A DNA stretch of 64,000 nt from CBDDEC01 sp965198045. GTDB taxonomy: Bacteria; Chloroflexota; Dehalococcoidia; UBA2979. How positions within the stretch are numbered: the first letter of the stretch is position 1; the number at the start of each line of letters is the position of its first letter. Location: contig CBDAOL010000008.1 of assembly GCA_965198045.1 (NCBI GenBank), forward strand, positions 1-64,000. The letters are read 5' to 3'. Made by a program: the position numbers and the translations under genes. The notes beneath the pieces were generated by a model, which was given only the letters and a program-made list of their open reading frames with translations, had not been told where the DNA came from and ran no database searches. This document shows positions 58,447 to 64,000 of the stretch, in pieces.

Positions 58447-59526
58447 ATGCACGTCGTCCGCGCCACTGAACTCACCAGCATCAGAGACCACGAGCGGATC
58501 ACGCTCAATCGGCTGGACCTGACGATCGAGAAGGGCTCCGTATTCGGCCTCGCCGGCCCGGCAGGGGCGGGGAAGACCGCTCTGCTGCGTCTGATCCTCG
58601 GGCTCCAACGGCCGTCAGATGGGCAACTGCTGGTGCTCGGCGAACGCATGGATCTGCACCGTGCCGACCTGCGGCGTCGTGTCGGCTATGTCGCATCCCA
58701 ACCGGCGCTGCCGCAACATCTGACCACCGTGCGCTTCCTCGAGTTCACCGGGGAGCTGGCTGGCCTCTCGCGTCGGGAGACTCGAACCAGCCTCACACGG
58801 CTGATCGAGACCGTCGGCCTGCACGAGCAGGCGCATACCACCATCGCCGGCAGCACCGCTGGCGAACGCGTACGCATCGCGATCGCAGCGGCCTTGATGA
58901 GTGACCCCGAACTGCTATTGCTCGACGCCCCGACGGCGGGGCTCGCACCCGAGGAGGCCTACGGTCTGCTGGAGTTGGTCCGCGAACTCTCCGGGCCTGA
59001 CGGCACGATCATCCTCACGTGCCGCCGGCTCGACGAGCTCGAACGCGTGTGCACCGACATGGCGGTGCTGAGCGGTGGGCGGGTGATCTACCAGGGGCCG
59101 ACGCCCGAGCTGCGCGAGCTGGCGCGCCAGGCCACGATCCTCGTCGAGGTCGACGGACACCTCCCGGCATTCGAGGCTGGGCTGCGGCAACTCGATCGAT
59201 CGGAGGCGATCCACTTCGAACGCGACGGGATCCGTTTCGAGATCACCTGCCTCGGACCGCATAGCCAATCGGACTACCTCCGGTCGATCCTCGACACCGC
59301 TGAGCGCACCGGGGTCGAGCTGCTGAGCGTGGAGACGGCCCGTCGAGACATCGGACAGCCGTACCTCGACCGGCTCGAAGCCGACCGTCGCGACGGCTCG
59401 CCGCGCACCTCGGCATGGACAGCCTGGGAGGCGGCACAGCAGCAGCAGAGCGACCAGGACGCAGCGCTCGAGCGCGCGGCCGAGAAGGCGCCAGAACGCG
59501 CCGCCGAGGCAGCGGGGGACGATTAG
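58447..59526 (+). CDS. ABC transporter ATP-binding protein
   Basis: 359 residues from ATG 58447. Walker A GLAGPAGAGKTALLRLILGL, Q-loop near RRVGYVASQPALP, a degenerate signature STAGERVRIAIAAALM in place of LSGGQ, Walker B ELLLLDAPTAGLAP (Ala follows the Asp where Glu-type catalysis is usual, DAPT), and an H-loop replaced by TCRRLDE. The C-terminal 120 residues form a DUF4162-like part (LVEVDGHLPAFEAGL) and an Ala/Gln/Glu-rich tail. An ABC-2 type exporter ATPase, with the permeases following at once. The altered catalytic residues make ATPase activity questionable. The leader GGAACGAAGAG resembles that of the gene at 38434. Confidence 0.87.
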   Translation: MHVVRATELTSIRDHERITLNRLDLTIEKGSVFGLAGPAGAGKTALLRLILGLQRPSDGQLLVLGERMDLHRADLRRRVGYVASQPALPQHLTTVRFLEFTGELAGLSRRETRTSLTRLIETVGLHEQAHTTIAGSTAGERVRIAIAAALMSDPELLLLDAPTAGLAPEEAYGLLELVRELSGPDGTIILTCRRLDELERVCTDMAVLSGGRVIYQGPTPELRELARQATILVEVDGHLPAFEAGLRQLDRSEAIHFERDGIRFEITCLGPHSQSDYLRSILDTAERTGVELLSVETARRDIGQPYLDRLEADRRDGSPRTSAWTAWEAAQQQQSDQDAALERAAEKAPERAAEAAGDD

Positions 59527-59528
59527 CG

Positions 59529-60246
59529 ATGCACGCCTATATCGCCATCCTCCGCTACGACGCGCAGCACCTGAGACAAGGCGCTCCTGCTTCGCGTCTG
59601 GCTCACGCTGATGGCGGCGCCTGCCCTGTTCCTTGCGCTCGTAGCGTGCACGCAGGACGAGCTCGCCTCGGAGACGCTCGCTGCGTTCCTCGGCTGGGTG
59701 CTGCTGCCACTCTCGATCGCTGCCACGGCTGTGCTCGCCAGAGCGGCCATCAACGGCGAGGCCCACGTCGCCGCTGACACGATCCTTTCCCGCGCCGTCA
59801 CGCGCGAAGCCTACCTGGCCGCTAAGGCCACGGTTCGGCTGGGGTCGATCGTGCTCGTGTACCTGCTCGTGACAATCCCGACAGCGGGCCTGATCGCCCG
59901 CTACGGCGTCGCCGACACGACCGTCGTCGGTGTCGTCCTCGGGCTTGTCGCTGCTGGCGCGTTGCTCGCACTCGTCGCGGCGGTGGCACTGACGCTCTCG
60001 GTCTTCGTCGATCGCGTGCCCTTCGCGGTCCTCGGCGTAGTCGCAGCGCTCGCTGGCCTGGCGCTCGCGTGCGAGGTACTGGGCCTCCGCTGGCTCAGCC
60101 CGCTCGAGCTCGGGCGCATCATGGCGGCGATCCTCCGCGGCGACGTCGGCGCCTGGCGGGCGATGCAGCCGGCGCTGGCCGATGTCCTGATCGGCGGCGC
60201 GCTGATGGCAACGATGTTCTGGCGATACCGCAGCCGGGAACTCTGA
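59529..60246 (+). pseudogene. ABC-2 type permease, frameshifted near the start
   Basis: ATG 59529, 2 bases after the ATPase stop (MHAYIAILRYDAQHLRQG), then one extra base near 59580 moves the frame; the continuation ALLLRVWLTLMAAPALFLAL is in the +1 frame and runs to 60246. Six hydrophobic segments follow (e.g. FLGWVLLPLSIAATAVLARA, LGSIVLVYLLVTIPTAGLIA, VVLGLVAAGALLALVAAVAL), ending in TMFWRYRSREL. ATG 59611 could restart translation, but without the first cytoplasmic part. ABC-2 permease matching the preceding ATPase. Confidence 0.8.
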
Positions 60247-60250
60247 TCCG

Positions 60251-60390
60251 ATGTCCGCGCCGAGCGATCGTTCGAACGACAGCCGCGCCGCCGGAGGACT
60301 CTACGAGTCCGCCCTCGAACAGCATCCGCTCGGTCGCTTCCACGGACGCGAGTTGACGGCGATCGTCCGTCGGAGGCGGCTGCGCATCGG
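60251..60390 (+). pseudogene. Second permease gene of the ABC operon, N-terminal fragment
   Basis: ATG 60251, 5 bases after the previous stop; 45 codons (SAPSDRSNDSRAAGGLYESA, HPLGRFHGRELTAIVRRRRL) make a cytoplasmic N-terminus ending in the basic stretch that normally precedes the first membrane helix. An IS3 fragment then takes over at 60390. Assignment as a second permease rests on context. Confidence 0.45.
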
Positions 60391-60726
60391 TCCTGCAACA
60401 TGCAGACCGCCTCGCGCCGGCGCGACGGGCTTACCAGTTTCCCCGGGCGATCTCCTTGAGCGCGTCGATCTCGAGTTCCTTGTCGGCGACGATCCGCTTC
60501 AGCCGCGCGTTCTCGCGCTCCAGCTCGCGCAGCCGTTTGGCGTCGTCGGCCTTCATCCCCCCGTACTGGTTGCGCCAGCGGTGGTAGGTCTGCTCCGAGA
60601 TCTCGACCCGCTTCGCCGCCTCCGCGATCGTCTGCCCCTCACCGAGCAGCCGCTCCACCTCCCGCAGCTTGCGCACGATCTGCTCAGGCGTGTGCCTGCG
60701 TCGTTTCACCGTGATGTCCTCCTCCG
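60390..60726 (-). mobile_element. IS3-family fragment without ends (orfA and start of orfB)
   Basis: Matches the complete IS3 copies from the first codons of orfB through orfA and its ribosome-binding site (GGAGGAGGACATCACG), but lacks both inverted repeats. It sits between a truncated permease gene and a truncated MFS gene, so it marks a recombination or deletion junction. Confidence 0.9.
60431..60709 (-). CDS. IS3-family OrfA, solo copy
   Basis: Complete 92-residue OrfA with its ribosome-binding site and the GGGAAAC site but no OrfB beyond MLQD. If expressed it could act in trans as a repressor or inhibitor of the other IS3 copies, as OrfA proteins of this family do. Confidence 0.9.
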   Translation of the reverse strand: MKRRRHTPEQIVRKLREVERLLGEGQTIAEAAKRVEISEQTYHRWRNQYGGMKADDAKRLRELERENARLKRIVADKELEIDALKEIARGNW

Positions 60727-60727
60727 T

Positions 60728-60979
60728 GGGAGCAGATCTTCGGCGCGGGCTTTTCGCTCGGTGGCTTCGTATTCGTCCCGGTGGATGGGGGCGGTGATCG
60801 AGGGCTTGGGGTGGCGTGGCGGGTTCGCGCTTTCCGGGCTCGCGATCGCAGCGGTCTTCCTCCCGGTTGGCGTGCTGCTGGTTCGCAACTCTCCGTCGGA
60901 ACTCGGTCAGCTCGTGGATGGTCACCCCCCAGAGACTGGTGACCCGCCGTCGAGTGCGAGCTCCGGTGTGCGTCCCTGA
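60728..60979 (+). pseudogene. MFS transporter fragment, frameshifted
   Basis: WEQIFGAGFSLGGFVFVPV, then after a frameshift near 60785 GAVIEGLGWRGGFALSGLAI and AAVFLPVGVLLVRNSPSELG to the stop at 60977. These are the fourth to sixth membrane helices region of a major facilitator transporter, ending like MFS proteins at RNxPxxLG. N-terminal helices and the whole second half are absent. Confidence 0.62.
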
Positions 60980-60994
60980 TGCTCCTATCGCCTG

Positions 60995-61612
60995 TCAAGC
61001 GAGCGATTCGGCGCGCGGGAGGTGGCGATAGAGCTGCCGTGCGACGTAGCGCTTGAGCGAGCGGATGATCTCGCGCTTGGAGCGGCCCTCGCGCGTGCGC
61101 CGCTCGACGTAGCGGCGGGTGCGGGGGTCGTGGACCATGCGGACCATGACGATTCGCCAGAGCGCTTGATTCGCGGTGCGGTCGCCACCGCGGTTGAGTC
61201 GTTTGCGGATGGTCAGCCCCGACGAGGCGTCGATCGGGGCGACGCCGCAGTGATGGGCGAATGCCGCCTCGCTGCGGAGGCGTTGCGGGTTGTCGTCGGC
61301 GGAGACGAGCAGAGCGCCGGCCGTGTCGGTGCCCACGCCGAAGCAGGCGACGAGGGCGGGCGCGGTGGTGGCGACCAGCTGCTCGAGCACGGCGTCGAGG
61401 CGGCGACACTCTGCCTCGAGGCGCTGCACCCGCCGAGCCAGCTCACGCAGGGCCAGCTTGGTGGCGCCGACGGCGGTCGTGGGGTCAGTCGGACGCAGCC
61501 GGGCCGCGGTCGTCACCAGCTCGAACACAGTGCTGCCACGCAGTGCGGCCCGGAGGTCGTCCGGTCCACTCACGAGCAGGGCGCGCATCTGGTTGAGGGC
61601 CGTCGTGCGTGC
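60995..61612 (-). pseudogene. IS110-family transposase, C-terminal half
   Basis: From TALNQMRALLVSGPDDLRAA to the stop: coiled coil (LRELARRVQRLEAECRRLDA), the transposase_20 domain GVGTDTAGALLVSADDNPQR, and the catalytic-Ser region APIDASSGLTIRKRLNRGGD with RTANQALWRIVMVRM. The N-terminal DEDD/RuvC domain is missing (junction near 61612). Different from the IS110 fragment at 55432. Confidence 0.85.
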
Positions 61613-61617
61613 ATGCC

Positions 61618-62025
61618 CGGCCGAGCGGCGAGCAAACCGCCGCCCCTGACGGTGATGCGCTGATTCGTGATGTAGGAGCCGTCCCGCCCGACGAGGAAGG
61701 CGACCGCCGAGGCGATCTCCTCCGGCCGGCAGACATGGTCGAACGGCATGCCGCCGTCCAGGTCGCGGATGTCCTCGACGCCCTGCGTGAACTCGACGAG
61801 CGCGAAGCCCATGTCGGTGTCGACGAGGCCGGGCGCGACGATGTTGACGTGGGTGCCGTGACGTCGCTCTTCCTGCGCCAGCGTGTGCGCCACCGCCTCC
61901 ATCGCGGACTTCGCGGCCGAGTAGGTCCCGCCGGTCGGGCCGAAGCCCTGCGCCGCCGTCGAGGAGATCATCACGACGTCACCGCGGTCGAGCTCGCGCA
62001 TTTGCGGGACGAGCAGCTGGCAGAC
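61618..62025 (-). pseudogene. Short-chain dehydrogenase/reductase, truncated
   Basis: CQLLVPQMRELDRGDVVMIS, STAAQGFGPTGGTYSAAKSA (catalytic Ser and YxxxK), VNIVAPGLVDTDMG and the typical end VGRDGSYITNQRITVRGGGL. The N-terminal cofactor-binding half is lost at about 62025, immediately before the rpoB promoter region; the C-terminus runs into the IS110 fragment. Not closely similar to the SDR at 19066. Confidence 0.82.
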
Positions 62026-62031
62026 AGTTCG

Positions 62032-62060
62032 TTGACAACCGGAATCTGGTTCACTACCGT
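62032..62060 (+). promoter_or_regulatory. Candidate rpoB promoter
   Basis: TTGACA (62032-62037), a 17-bp spacer and TACCGT (62055-62060). A second candidate, TTGTCT with an 18-bp spacer and TACAAT (62084-62089), overlaps downstream. Both would give a leader of about 260-290 nt. Confidence 0.5.
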
Positions 62061-62136
62061 TGTCTTCCTGCGCCCGATTCAGGTACAATTCCACTTGCGT
62101 GGCGCGGTCGACAACCTAGGAACCTTTCTACACCCA

Positions 62137-62187
62137 CCCCGGCAGCAGTGACTTTGCCCGGAAGGCAAAGCCGTGTGCTGCTCGGGG
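62137..62187 (+). ncRNA. Structured RNA leader element upstream of rpoB
   Basis: A long interrupted hairpin: CCCCG (62137-62141) with CGGGG (62183-62187), CAGCA with TGCTG inside it, then an internal loop (GTGA / CCGTG) and a perfect 7-bp inner stem CTTTGCC / GGCAAAG (62152-62158, 62164-62170) capped by CGGAA. Position in the rpoB leader suggests a regulatory RNA or a ribosomal-protein-like binding site. No known family recognised. Confidence 0.5.
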
Positions 62188-62355
62188 GCTTCTGCATGTC
62201 AGCTGCATGCATCTAAGTGGACGGGCTGATAGCCGGGGTTCGTTTAATCACGACTGTTGCCGCATCGACCGCTGTTCGCCCTGGGTGAGAGCCCTCGGCG
62301 GCATCGGATCGACCGGGCCGCGCAGGATGTTAGCGAGAGATCTGGGGAGGGTCTG

Positions 62356-64000
<1,645 letters not shown>

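Overview
A GC-rich (about two-thirds GC) bacterial chromosome segment. It ends in the first 548 codons of rpoB. The RpoB sequence, the TadG-like, NHL-repeat, UGSC and DUF169 genes, and the use of selenocysteine together suggest a member of the Chloroflexota (Dehalococcoidia/SAR202-like); this is an inference, because no rRNA is present. The window is a mosaic of intact housekeeping-type operons separated by very heavily scarred accessory DNA. There are two families of young, complete insertion sequences: an IS3-family element of 1240 bp (copies at 2363-3602, 22385-23624, 30966-32205 and 42085-43326, plus fragments at 1-280 and 60390-60726) and an IS1182-like element of about 1.57 kb (1156-2299 deleted, 33111-34678, 52559-54129). 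A third, older family with an rve-type integrase core has one complete copy (10713-11816) and at least six remnants. IS110 and IS481 remnants are also present.

Region by region. 0-7 kb: a graveyard of defence genes (HsdS, a Mod-type methyltransferase, a DUF4268 protein, a DUF4011 SF1 helicase), all truncated or frameshifted. 7.2-8.3 kb: a tyrosine recombinase next to the 3' half of a tRNA-Gly(CCC), i.e. an attachment site. 8.9-10.7 kb: flotillin plus an nfeD remnant. 11.9-16 kb: tRNA-Val, a large bifunctional PutA and an HNH endonuclease. 16.9-18.5 kb: a two-gene unit whose second gene is a UGSC-family selenoprotein with an in-frame UGA followed by a SECIS-like hairpin. 19-24.7 kb: remnants, including a tRNA-Sec 3' half, a copy of a tRNA-Lys attachment site, a repeat cluster and a piece resembling DISARM drmB. 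24.7-40.8 kb: mostly native genes (MBL hydrolase, redoxin-like lipoprotein, PhzF, CnoX-like thioredoxin, 2-hydroxyacid dehydrogenase, YheT-like hydrolase, ABM, an acyl-CoA dehydrogenase cut by two ISs, Yip1, DUF970, NHL, enolase-superfamily enzyme, TadG, PilZ). 40.9-43.5 kb: tRNA-Lys with a decayed large serine recombinase whose 3' end lies inside the tRNA. 43.5-48.5 kb: CpXC, nuclease, cyclase, NUDIX, FabF fragment, a second tRNA-Gly attachment site and a second (frameshifted) tyrosine recombinase, in inverted orientation relative to the first. 48.7-52.5 kb: a phage packaging cassette on the minus strand (DNA adenine methylase, ParB-like, terminase small and large subunits). 54.5-60.4 kb: DUF169, amtB (5' part replaced by an IS110 fragment) and glnK, a winged-helix fragment, an atypical OmpR-type regulator, an ABC transporter. 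60.4-62 kb: more remnants. 62-64 kb: rpoB with its promoter region and a structured leader.

The most informative signals are the selenoprotein and the tRNA-Sec fragment (the lineage decodes UGA as Sec), three different tRNA genes (Gly, Lys, Sec) used as integration targets, the paired inverted integrase/att modules flanking 38.6 kb, the IS3 mosaic copy, and the acyl-CoA dehydrogenase that can be restored exactly by removing two IS elements and one copy of each target duplication.
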